Positions 27,608-35,034 of a DNA stretch of 64,000 bases are shown here, in pieces. The stretch lies in the NCBI RefSeq assembly GCF_000774145.1, contig NZ_KN322985.1, positions 209,910 through 273,909 on the forward strand. Reading direction: 5' to 3'. Position 1 is the first letter of the stretch; each line of letters begins with the position of its first letter. The DNA is from Pseudomonas mediterranea CFBP 5447. GTDB taxonomy: Bacteria > Pseudomonadota > Gammaproteobacteria > Pseudomonadales > Pseudomonadaceae. The notes under the pieces were generated by a model. That model was not told where the DNA came from, ran no database searches, and saw only the letters and a program-made list of their open reading frames with translations. The position numbers were made by a program, and so were the translations under genes.

Positions 27608-27659
27608 GGATCTGCCTTAACTTCACAGGAAGTGGTCGTTTTTTGACCAGGCCTCATTA

Positions 27660-28328
27660 TTATTCGCCGACGCTGATCTTCAGGCCAGCAGCTATTGCAA
27701 AGGGTGTCAGGGTTATCGCCAGGGCGGTCAGGCTCCCGAGCCAGAGCAGGTAACCGATTGCCGGCATGCCTTGCAAGGCGGCCTGCAAGGCGCCACTGCC
27801 GAGGATCAACACCGGGATATACAGCGGCAGGATCAGCAACGCCAGCAACAGGCCGCCGCGCTTCAAACCCACCGTCAAGGCCGCCCCCACCGCACCGAGC
27901 AGGCTCAGCACCGGTGTACCCAGCAGCAACGAGACCAGCAGCACCGGCATGCACGCGGCAGGCAACCCCAGCATCATCGCCAGCAGCGGCGAGAGCAATA
28001 CCAGCGCCAGGCCGGAAAAAACCCAGTGTGCCAGTACCTTGGCCAAAACCAGAAGGGCCAGGGGGTGCGACGAAAGGACCCACTGTTCCAGGGAACCGTC
28101 TTCGAAATCACTGCGGAAAAGCCCGTCCAGCGAGAGCAGGACCGACAAAAGCGCCGCCACCCAGACCAGTCCCGGCGACAAGGTTTGCAACAATTGAGTC
28201 TCCGGTCCGACAGCCAACGGGAACAGCGCGATGACGATCGCGAAGAACACCAGCGGGTTGGCCAGTTCGGCCGGACGACGGAACAGCAGGCGCGCCTCGC
28301 GGGCAAGCAACAGGCCAAACACGCTCAT
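27660..28328 (-). CDS. ccmB: Haem ABC exporter permease CcmB
   Basis: The 222-residue inner-membrane permease has six hydrophobic segments. It begins [20 protein letters not shown], followed by ELANPLVFF, as in the CcmB family. With CcmA it energises release of haem-loaded CcmE. It overlaps the ccmA stop by four bases (ATGA). Confidence 0.94.
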   Translation of the reverse strand: MSVFGLLLAREARLLFRRPAELANPLVFFAIVIALFPLAVGPETQLLQTLSPGLVWVAALLSVLLSLDGLFRSDFEDGSLEQWVLSSHPLALLVLAKVLAHWVFSGLALVLLSPLLAMMLGLPAACMPVLLVSLLLGTPVLSLLGAVGAALTVGLKRGGLLLALLILPLYIPVLILGSGALQAALQGMPAIGYLLWLGSLTALAITLTPFAIAAGLKISVGE

Positions 28329-28960
28329 ACGGCCCAGTTCCCCAGATCAATGTTGCGATAACCGGACGGCATCCGGGCCAGGGTATGGTGGGTGGTCAGG
28401 AGCACCATGCCTCCGTCCTCGCAATGCCCGGCCAGATGCTCCTCAAGTTGTGCCACGCCCTGCTTGTCCAAGGCGGTGAAGGGTTCGTCGAGAATCCACA
28501 GCGGCGGGCTGTCCAGGTACAACCGGGCCAGGGCCACGCGACGCTGCTGACCGGCGGACAAGGTATGGCATGGCACGTCTTCGAAGCCGCGCAGCCCCAC
28601 CGTGGCCAACGCTTGCCAGATCGCTTCGCGGCCGGCGGGCCGATGCAGCGCACAGAGCCAGCTGAGGTTCTCCTCGGGAGTGAGCAAATCCTTGATCCCG
28701 GCGGCGTGGCCGATCCAGAGCAGGTTGCGGGCCAGTTCGCTGCGCTGGTCCTGCAAGGGCCGACCATTGAGCAACACCTGGCCGGCGGTCGGCTGCATCA
28801 ACCCGGCCAGCAGGCGCAGCAGGCTGGTCTTGCCACTGCCGTTGGGGCCACTGACTTGCACCATATCGCCAGGCGAGAGTCTCAATTCGAGGTGTTCGAA
28901 AAGCAGCCGCAAGTCTCGCTCACAGGCGAGACCGACGGTTTGCAAGAGAGGACTGGTCAA
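28325..28960 (-). CDS. ccmA: Haem ABC exporter ATPase CcmA
   Basis: The 211-residue ATPase has Walker [10 protein letters not shown] (about residues 39-47), the signature [13 protein letters not shown] and Walker [13 protein letters not shown], followed by the H-loop TTHH. The initiation codon is TTG at 28960; no ATG is available before the conserved N-terminal region. It is the first gene of the ccm operon and is divergent from the fliK2 gene, with 199 bases between them in which I see no clear promoter. Confidence 0.94.
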   Translation of the reverse strand: MTSPLLQTVGLACERDLRLLFEHLELRLSPGDMVQVSGPNGSGKTSLLRLLAGLMQPTAGQVLLNGRPLQDQRSELARNLLWIGHAAGIKDLLTPEENLSWLCALHRPAGREAIWQALATVGLRGFEDVPCHTLSAGQQRRVALARLYLDSPPLWILDEPFTALDKQGVAQLEEHLAGHCEDGGMVLLTTHHTLARMPSGYRNIDLGNWAV

Positions 28961-29159
28961 GGGATCGCGGGCCTTATACGGTTTAAGTCGGCGGTGCAGC
29001 GGCCGTTAAAGAGATGCAGCATAGATGCATTGATGGCCTGTTCCACAGAGCTGCGTCAAACAATTGCAAGGTTTTCGCCGCTCCCTGAAAGACGGGCGGC
29101 ATTATACATGGCATGCCCCCAGGGGGCGTTCCTCAATTAGTTCCAGGGTAAGTCCGCAG

Positions 29160-30731
29160 ATGACAGGCGACATGAACATCCAGCCGCTGCCCCAGACCAC
29201 GGCAACGACGCGTACGCCGGCGGTCAGTGGCGAGCTGCTCAAATTGCTGACGCCGGTCGAAGGCCTGATCGCCGCCGGCCAGACGGCCAGTGCCGAGGTG
29301 CTGTCGCTCAAGCAGGCGGACCAGACTTTCCAGCTATTGCTCAAGCTCACCCTGGAAAGCGGTCGCCAGACCACGGTGCAGGCCACCAGCGCCCAGCCGC
29401 TGCCACAAGGCACCAGCCTGGCGGTGACCCAGCCGTCCGCCAGCAACCTGGCGATCGCCGTACAACAGGCCGTTGCTTCCAGCGTTGCGACCCTGACCCG
29501 GATCGACACCACGCAACTGCCGGTCGGCACCCTGCTGCAAGGCAAGGTGATTACCAGCCAGGCGTTGCCGCAGTTGCCGGGGCAACCGGCGGTGTATCGG
29601 TCACTGGTGAGTCTGCTCAACACTGCCCAGGCCGGCAGCACCCTGGACATCGACAGCCCCCAGCCGCTGCGTATCGGCACGCTGTTGAGCGCCCAGGTGC
29701 AGGATGCCCAGACATTGAAATTCGTTCCGCTGAGCAACCGCCAGGAACAATTGGCGGTGAGCCAGCAACTGGTGACCCAGGTGAGTCGCCAGGGATCATT
29801 GGACAGCCTGCTCAGTGCCCTGCAGGCGCTGCCCGCCACGGACGAGACCGGCGTCGAGCTGCGCGCCGCGGTGACGCGCCTGCTGGCCAACCTGCCGGAC
29901 GTACAGCAATTGAGCACGCCCAAGGGCCTGGCCCAGGCCCTGGCTGCCAGCGGTGTATTCCTGGAAAGCAAACTGCTGGCCGGGCAACCTCCGAGCGTGG
30001 CCGCGGACCTCAAGGGTGACCTGCTGAAGTTGATCGCCCAACTGACCACGACTCTGCCCGCTTCCACCAATCTCGGCGCTGTCATCGCCGCCAACACCCT
30101 GGCCCAGGCCTTGCCCAGCTTCGTGCGCAACGCCCTGGGCACCCTCGGCCAGGTCAGCGCAAAGCCGCAGCCCACCAGTTTCCCCCTACCCTCGCGCCTG
30201 CTGAAGGGCCAGGACGATGAAGGCGACCTGGAACACCTGCTGCGCCTCGCCGCCGCTGCCGTGTCGCGCTTGCAAAGTCACCAGCTGTCGAGCCTGGAGC
30301 AAACCGGCCTGACCGACGACGGCCGGTTGATGAGCACCTGGCAACTGGAAATCCCGATGCGCAACCTGCAGGACATCGTGCCGTTGCAGGTCAAGTTTCA
30401 ACGGGAGGAAACCCCGCCTCGGGAACAACCCAACGAGCGAAAGGAAGAACGCGAGACCAAGCAGCAGCTCTGGCGGGTCGAGCTGGCATTCGACCTGGAG
30501 CCACTGGGGCCGCTGCAGGTCCAGGCGCAATTGCTCAGCGGCAGCCTGTCCAGCCAGTTGTGGGCGGAACGGCCCTACACGGCGAACCTGATCGAACGCA
30601 ACCTGGCGGCACTGCGCGAGCGCCTGGTGACCTGCGGCGTGAACGTTACTGACCTGGACTGCCATGTCGGCATCCCGCCCAAAGGCCCCAAGACCCGACT
30701 CGAACAACGCTGGGTGGACGAAACCGCATGA
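29160..30731 (+). CDS. Second FliK-like hook-length control protein
   Basis: The protein of about 523 residues is Gln-, Thr- and Ala-rich and of low complexity for its first 300 residues, then has a FliK-type C-terminal domain (about 400-500) with QLEIPMRNLQDIVPLQVKF and PLGPLQVQAQLLSGSLSSQL. FliK measures hook length and switches FlhB export specificity. A canonical fliK lies at 54314-55690, so this is a paralogue. It overlaps the following FlhB-C gene as ATGA. The start at 29160 has AGGGTAAG upstream; an ATG at 29172 is also possible. Confidence 0.83.
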   Translation: MTGDMNIQPLPQTTATTRTPAVSGELLKLLTPVEGLIAAGQTASAEVLSLKQADQTFQLLLKLTLESGRQTTVQATSAQPLPQGTSLAVTQPSASNLAIAVQQAVASSVATLTRIDTTQLPVGTLLQGKVITSQALPQLPGQPAVYRSLVSLLNTAQAGSTLDIDSPQPLRIGTLLSAQVQDAQTLKFVPLSNRQEQLAVSQQLVTQVSRQGSLDSLLSALQALPATDETGVELRAAVTRLLANLPDVQQLSTPKGLAQALAASGVFLESKLLAGQPPSVAADLKGDLLKLIAQLTTTLPASTNLGAVIAANTLAQALPSFVRNALGTLGQVSAKPQPTSFPLPSRLLKGQDDEGDLEHLLRLAAAAVSRLQSHQLSSLEQTGLTDDGRLMSTWQLEIPMRNLQDIVPLQVKFQREETPPREQPNERKEERETKQQLWRVELAFDLEPLGPLQVQAQLLSGSLSSQLWAERPYTANLIERNLAALRERLVTCGVNVTDLDCHVGIPPKGPKTRLEQRWVDETA

Positions 30732-31057
30732 CAGCCCATACCGAACCCCGCCAGGCCATCGCCCTCAAATACGACGGTCACCACGCCCCGACCCTCACCG
30801 CCAAGGGCGACGAAGCCCTGGCCGAGGAAATCCTGCGGATCGCCCGGGACAGTGAAGTACCGATCTATGAGAATGCCGAGCTGGTGAAGCTCCTGGCCCG
30901 GCTGGAGTTGGGGGAGAGCATTCCGCAGGAGTTGTATCTCACCATCGCCGAAATCATTGCCTTTGCCTGGACACTCAAGGGCAAATTCCCCAAGGGGTTC
31001 GACCCGCATGCGCAGAGTGTGGAGAAGGATGTGACGGAGCGTGGGGAGGATTACTGA
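30728..31057 (+). CDS. Free-standing FlhB C-terminal-domain protein (FlhX-like)
   Basis: The 109-residue protein aligns by eye with the C-terminal cytoplasmic half of FlhB, starting just after the self-cleavage site: ALKYDGHHAPTLTAKG against ALKYDPDKGNAPVLLAKG of FlhB, and later IPQELYLTIAEIIAFAW. It has no membrane domain and no NPTH motif, so it resembles the cleaved FlhBcc fragment. In other bacteria such proteins can partly replace FlhBcc in the flagellar export switch. It overlaps the FliK paralogue and so may be its partner. Confidence 0.87.
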   Translation: MTAHTEPRQAIALKYDGHHAPTLTAKGDEALAEEILRIARDSEVPIYENAELVKLLARLELGESIPQELYLTIAEIIAFAWTLKGKFPKGFDPHAQSVEKDVTERGEDY

Positions 31058-31116
31058 CTGCCAGCGGCGACGCTGAATACGAACAATCTACTCATTGCAG
31101 AGAGTCTCGAACTGAT

Positions 31117-31292
31117 CGCTGGCTAGTGGCCTGTGTGGCTAATTCGTTTACTCAACTTCGGCGCCAGGACTTGCCAGGCTGCGTTGCCATTCCTTGCCGT
31201 AGCGGGGCTACGACTCGTCGTGGCGCCTTGCCTGGCAGGCCCTGGCACTCGAATTTGAGTACTCGAATTAACCGTACAGGCCACCAGCGATG
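31117..31292. repeat. Long imperfect palindrome (about 65-base arms)
   Basis: The left arm from about 31117 (TCGCTGGCTAGTGGCCTGTG onward) matches the reverse complement of the right arm ending near 31292 (TCGCTGGTGGCCTGTACGGT) for about 65 bases, with a few mismatches and one three-base gap. The loop contains a second small hairpin (CGTAGCGGGGCTACG). No coding content is credible. It could be a non-autonomous mobile repeat or a large RNA hairpin. It marks the left side of the accessory islet. Confidence 0.7.
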
Positions 31293-31623
31293 CGACCGAT
31301 TTTGAAGTCTGTAAATCCTGTGGGAAATAACTGTCTATGTTGAAGGAGTCAGCGCTCGCTGGGCCGAGAAACAAACCAAACCCTGCTAACCCGTATCACC
31401 AGACATAGCGCAACAGCCGGTTTTAGTGGGCTTGCATCACGAAGCGCGGGGGAACCACTCGCCAGGATATCCACCTGAGCTTCCTACAGCCTGGTTGCGG
31501 CTACCAAAATCACTGCCTAAAGTTGGCCTGTCGCTGACATCAGTTGGCGAAGGGTTTCGCAGCCCTTAAGATTGATACCTTGTTCGCCATGTACGGCCGG
31601 CTTTCGGTTGCGCATCGTTTCAT
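31293..31623. other. Non-coding stretch between palindrome and leader RNA
   Basis: I find no convincing gene in this AT-richer stretch. A small hairpin AAGGG/CCCTT lies near 31552-31569. The promoter of the downstream structured leader should lie here, but I cannot point to a clear -35/-10 pair. Confidence 0.4.
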
Positions 31624-31760
31624 GGCGGTTGTGCGTGGGAGACCTTCGGGTCTGCCGGGTCTTGGTGTTAATCCTCCGGTCTGCGAACCCGCGCATAACT
31701 GCCACCCATCCTGTTTCGCAGCAGAACGGTGGCAATCCAATTTTTATCAGGATTAACACC
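31624..31760 (+). promoter_or_regulatory. Structured 5' leader with SD-sequestering pseudoknot
   Basis: GGCGGTTGTGCGTGGG (31624-31639) pairs over all 16 positions, counting G-U pairs, with CCCGCGCATAACTGCC (31688-31703). Inside are a UUCG hairpin (AGACC/GGTCT, 31640-31653) and a second hairpin closed by CCGG/CCGG (31655-31679). The loop of that second hairpin holds GGTGTTAATCC (31664-31674), the exact reverse complement of GGATTAACACC at 31750-31760, which contains the ribosome-binding site and ends at the ATG at 31761. A further GCCACC/GGTGGC hairpin lies at 31701-31733. The arrangement predicts translational control by a loop-SD pseudoknot. Confidence 0.7.
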
Positions 31761-32051
31761 ATGACAACTCAACCCCCGCTCAACCACTTCACCCCCATGT
31801 CTCACTTCGCCACCGAACATCCCATCCTTCTCATTGATGCCAATGCCCCACTGACTGAACTCCACAGCTGCCTGAACGAACGTCTCGAAGCCGTCCTCAA
31901 GTATCTCAGCCTCATGGCCTGCACCACCCTGCCCGACTATGCCGAAAACGACGTAAATACAGTCACCAACATTGCTCGGATTCTGGTTCAGGATGTGAGC
32001 GATGTGTTTCGGGTAATTGAGGTACGGGGGTTGGAGGCATCTGAGGGATAG
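31761..32051 (+). CDS. Small protein of unknown function behind a structured leader
   Basis: The 96-residue protein begins MTTQPPLNHFTPMSHFATEH and is soluble, with a probable helical pair (LTELHSCLNERLEAVLKYLS and VTNIARILVQDVSDVFRVIE). No signal, membrane segment or catalytic motif is seen. In size and layout it recalls the small Pseudomonas proteins grouped as DUF3077/DUF6124, but I cannot confirm that. The ATG at 31761 has AGGA eight bases upstream, inside the sequence masked by the leader loop; longer upstream in-frame starts would run through the leader and are not used. A terminator follows directly, so it is monocistronic. Confidence 0.65.
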   Translation: MTTQPPLNHFTPMSHFATEHPILLIDANAPLTELHSCLNERLEAVLKYLSLMACTTLPDYAENDVNTVTNIARILVQDVSDVFRVIEVRGLEASEG

Positions 32052-32066
32052 CTGCGGTTCCAGACA

Positions 32067-32096
32067 TACAACCCGTCTCGGCGGGTTGTTGCTTTT
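32067..32096 (+). terminator. Rho-independent terminator after the small unknown gene
   Basis: CAACCCG (32069-32075) pairs with CGGGTTG (32082-32088) across a six-base loop and is followed by TTGCTTTT. It separates the small gene from the ATPase/TOPRIM pair. Confidence 0.75.
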
Positions 32097-32345
32097 CTGG
32101 TCCGTATTTAGAGGCGATAGAAAGCCTTCTGAAAGACGCTCAGTAAGATTTAGGCCTCCGCTTTTTTGGTCTTTGTCTTGAATGCAAAATAGCCAATAGT
32201 CCTACCGAATTTCACTCAGAAGCAGGCTTTCCAATTTGTCTATAGAATCAGCGCCCATTGAGTAGAATACATTACGAAAAATGACTCCAAGCGCCTGATC
32301 TCAAGGATTTCTGTGCTGGTGACCGAGGAGAGCTGAGGATTTGCG

Positions 32346-33461
32346 ATGAAAATTGAATACCTCGAGATCGAAGGCTTCAAGAGCGCGGTAAACATAGTCC
32401 TGCGGGATGTGCCGCCCTTTACAGCTCTAGCCGGCTCGAACGGTGCAGGTAAGAGCAACATTACTGACGCGCTGGCCTTTCTGGGGGCGGTAGTGAAGCG
32501 AGGAGCTGCCCAGGCAATACGTGACTTTGGGGGATTCCAGCAGATTCACTGCTTCAAGCATAGGAAGGAAAAACGAACGACAATCTCCTTTGCACTCAGG
32601 ATAAAGCTCAAAGAAGAGTTGTTCGACTACAGCTTGAAAATATCCGGAATAGATCGGGTACCTCAAGTACTTGAAAGCTTGAAGGTCAACGGCAAACAAG
32701 TCATTGACCGCAAGACTAGCAACGAAACGCAGATTGCTTTAAGTGACGCCCAGGGTCTGCAGCTCTTGCCTGAATACGCACAGGACATGACTGCGCTCAT
32801 GCTGCTCAGCCATTCGCCGCTGTATCGCATGCTCACCAATATCCAAGTATTCCGGATCGATCCGCTAGAAGCCAAGGAACCTGACAACTCAACAGCAGAC
32901 GCTACGACACTCGATAGTCACGGTCGAAACGTGGCAACCATGTTGTCAGTTCTGGAGAAAAACGAACGCTTTCGTGACCAGGTACTGGAATGGATCGAGT
33001 TGATAGTTCCGGGAATGGAGAATGTCTCTACCGAGAAGCAAAGGTTGGATGGCTCAACGGTGATTACCTTCAAGGAAGAAGGAACAAAAGCTCGGTTCCC
33101 GGCACGGCTGATTTCTGACGGTACGATTTATGCCCTGTGCATCATGACCGCTGTATTAAGCCGTGCAGACAAATCAGGCATCACAATCATAGAGGAGCCG
33201 GAACGAGGCATTCATCCGAAAGCTATCGGTGAGCTGGTCCAGTTGATGCGTGAAAATGCGTCCGTGGAGCACCCGGTTCTCATCACCACCCATAGCGAAT
33301 CCGTTGTCCGGAATCTTGACCTTGAAGAACTGTGGCTCGTGAATAAAGAGGATGGCAAGACCAAGGTCAAATGCGCTTCGGACTCAAGGGTCGATAAAAA
33401 AGATATCCCGCTGGACACCGCCTGGCTGGCCAATCTTTTTGATGGAGGCCTGCCATGGTAA
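32346..33461 (+). CDS. ABC/OLD-type AAA ATPase, putative defence ATPase
   Basis: The 371-residue protein is an SMC/Rad50/OLD-like ATPase: N-terminal IEGFKSAVN, Walker A GSNGAGKS (30-37), signature-like LISDGT (256-260), Walker B ITIIEEPERGIHP (279-291, with acidic pair E283/E284) and H-loop TTHS (314-317). The domain between Walker A and signature (about 45-250) would be the dimer or lid insert. It has no TOPRIM domain itself; that is encoded by the next gene, which it overlaps by seven bases. It is more A+T-rich than flanking genes, suggesting transfer. GAGGA precedes the ATG. Probably the sensor/motor of an anti-phage pair, by analogy to OLD and PARIS systems. Confidence 0.8.
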   Translation: MKIEYLEIEGFKSAVNIVLRDVPPFTALAGSNGAGKSNITDALAFLGAVVKRGAAQAIRDFGGFQQIHCFKHRKEKRTTISFALRIKLKEELFDYSLKISGIDRVPQVLESLKVNGKQVIDRKTSNETQIALSDAQGLQLLPEYAQDMTALMLLSHSPLYRMLTNIQVFRIDPLEAKEPDNSTADATTLDSHGRNVATMLSVLEKNERFRDQVLEWIELIVPGMENVSTEKQRLDGSTVITFKEEGTKARFPARLISDGTIYALCIMTAVLSRADKSGITIIEEPERGIHPKAIGELVQLMRENASVEHPVLITTHSESVVRNLDLEELWLVNKEDGKTKVKCASDSRVDKKDIPLDTAWLANLFDGGLPW

Positions 33462-34030
33462 AAGTTGGATTCATCGTTGAAGGCGACAGCGAAAAAATCG
33501 TTATCGAATCCGCTGACTTCAGAGCGCTTCTGCTGGAAAACGACTTTGAACTGGTCAATCCCGTGGTCAATGCCAAGGGAGGCGGTAATCTTTTACCGCA
33601 AAACATCGACGCCTATCTGGCGCGCCTGGATCAGCAAGCAGTGGACAGAATCGTTGTGCTTACTGATCTCGAAGATGAAGAATCGGTTGATGTAGTCAGA
33701 GAGCGCATCTCAAACGATCGAATAGATATCACATTTGTCGCTGTAAAAGCATTGGAAGGATGGTTCCTGGCTGACTCAAGTGCAATACGCAAATGGCTTG
33801 ACGTCCATCACTTCGATGAGCCTCAACCCGAGCAGACACTGAACAAGCCCTGGGACCGCCTCAAAGAAATATCAAATGAGCTTGGCAAACGCGGTCCGGG
33901 CAACAAGACCGCGTTTGCAAAGAAGATGGTCAAGCACTATGGCTTCAGCATTCGTCAAGCCGCCTCGCACCCAGGGTGCCCAAGTGCGAAGGAACTTGTC
34001 AGCTATTTCACGAGGCAAGGACAAGCCTAA
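33455..34030 (+). CDS. TOPRIM-like DUF4276 protein, putative effector of the ATPase
   Basis: The 191-residue protein begins MVKVGFIVEGDSEKIVIES, with the TOPRIM-type glutamate E9 in FIVEG, an acidic cluster TDLEDEE (D71-E76) at the place of the TOPRIM DxD, and ALEGWFLAD (E101) as seen in DUF4276 proteins. The C-terminal part is basic (GKRGPGNKTAFAKKMVKHYG), suited to nucleic-acid binding. TOPRIM partners of OLD-type ATPases are nucleases or modifiers; here the acidic cluster is D-x-E-D rather than a clean DxD, so activity is uncertain. The gene is translationally coupled to the ATPase and ends 52 bases from the converging DUF2802 gene. Confidence 0.75.
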   Translation: MVKVGFIVEGDSEKIVIESADFRALLLENDFELVNPVVNAKGGGNLLPQNIDAYLARLDQQAVDRIVVLTDLEDEESVDVVRERISNDRIDITFVAVKALEGWFLADSSAIRKWLDVHHFDEPQPEQTLNKPWDRLKEISNELGKRGPGNKTAFAKKMVKHYGFSIRQAASHPGCPSAKELVSYFTRQGQA

Positions 34031-34082
34031 GCGCAGGACAACCTGCAGGCTGAAATCTCTTGCAGCTTGCCGCTCAAGGCGC

Positions 34083-34478
34083 TTAGCCGCCCCTGTGCAA
34101 CTTGCTCATCAATTCCGCCTCGGCCTGGGTCAAGCCACAGGCCTGGGTCAGTTCGTCGATACTGGCGCCCATGCCCACCAGCCGCGCGGCCTGGGCAAAG
34201 GACAAGCTTGAGGGGTCGCGCTGTTCCAGTTGGGCCAGTTTGTCCGGTAATGGGCCGACCACGGCACGCAGCTCATGGATGGCTTCCCCCATGCGCACGG
34301 TACCGTTCTGGTAATCGTCGACACGCTTGGCCAGGTCTCGGATGCGCTGATCGCGCAGCGCATCGCCCTGGGCCTGTTGAGCGGCGACCTGCCGCTGGTC
34401 GCGTATGTACGCCAGGAACATCGCCAGCGTGCCTGCCCAGAAAAGAAACAGGACAATGACTGCTACCTCAAGAATCAA
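34083..34478 (-). CDS. DUF2802 membrane-anchored protein
   Basis: The 131-residue protein has one N-terminal membrane helix (MILEVAVIVLFLFWAGTLAM), a coiled-coil stretch (residues about 25-80) and a C-terminal helix-turn-helix-like part with LSFAQAARLVGMGASIDEL, matching DUF2802 proteins next to cheW in pseudomonads. Start codon TTG at 34478, directly abutting the cheW stop. Function unknown; position suggests a chemotaxis or motility link. Confidence 0.85.
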   Translation of the reverse strand: MILEVAVIVLFLFWAGTLAMFLAYIRDQRQVAAQQAQGDALRDQRIRDLAKRVDDYQNGTVRMGEAIHELRAVVGPLPDKLAQLEQRDPSSLSFAQAARLVGMGASIDELTQACGLTQAEAELMSKLHRGG

Positions 34479-34964
34479 TCAGATACTCTCCAGTTCCGAC
34501 CACTCTTCCTCACTCATCATTTTTTCCAGTTCGACCAGGATCAGCAACTCGTTGTTCTTGTTGCAGACGCCCTGGATGAACTTGGCCGATTCTTCGTTAC
34601 CGACGTTAGGCGCGGTTTCGATTTCCGACTGACGCAAGTAAACCACTTCGGCAACGCTGTCGACCAGGATACCGACCACTTGCTTGTCGGCCTCGATGAT
34701 CACGATACGGGTGTTGTCGTTGACCTCGGTGGAATTCAGGCCAAAACGCTGGCGGGTGTCGATCACCGTGACCACGTTGCCGCGCAGGTTGATGATACCC
34801 AGCACATAGCTTGGCGCACCCGGTACCGGGGCAATCTCGGTATAGCGCAGCACTTCCTGCACGCGCATCACGTTGATGCCGTAGGTTTCGTTATCGAGTT
34901 TGAAGGTGACCCATTGCAGGATCGGATCTTCGGAACCCTTGAGAGACGACGCCTTATCATTCAT
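34479..34964 (-). CDS. cheW: Chemotaxis coupling protein CheW
   Basis: The 161-residue protein (ATG at 34964) is a single CheW domain with WVTFKLDNETYGINVMRVQEV, the GIINLRGNVVTVIDTR core and a C-terminal acidic helix. It links chemoreceptors to CheA at the pole. It lies downstream of the ParP-like gene on the same strand. Start chosen because an upstream in-frame start at 35087 would add about 40 residues before the domain. Confidence 0.94.
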   Translation of the reverse strand: MNDKASSLKGSEDPILQWVTFKLDNETYGINVMRVQEVLRYTEIAPVPGAPSYVLGIINLRGNVVTVIDTRQRFGLNSTEVNDNTRIVIIEADKQVVGILVDSVAEVVYLRQSEIETAPNVGNEESAKFIQGVCNKNNELLILVELEKMMSEEEWSELESI

Positions 34965-35034
34965 ACCCTGACCCCTCGAAAAACCGCCTGTGGCGGTGTG
35001 TTCTGCGCCGTGACGCTGTGCGCCACCGACTGTG

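Noticed and set aside
31123-31374. Possible 83-residue minus-strand protein in the islet
   Set aside because: It lies almost wholly within the long palindrome, has low-complexity Ser/Thr/Ala/Arg content and no ribosome-binding site. Similar spurious frames accompany repeats of this kind.
32236-32268. TTGTCT and TAGAAT as a -35/-10 pair upstream of the ATPase gene
   Set aside because: The spacer is about 21 bases, too long for a sigma-70 promoter, so it is not listed as a promoter.
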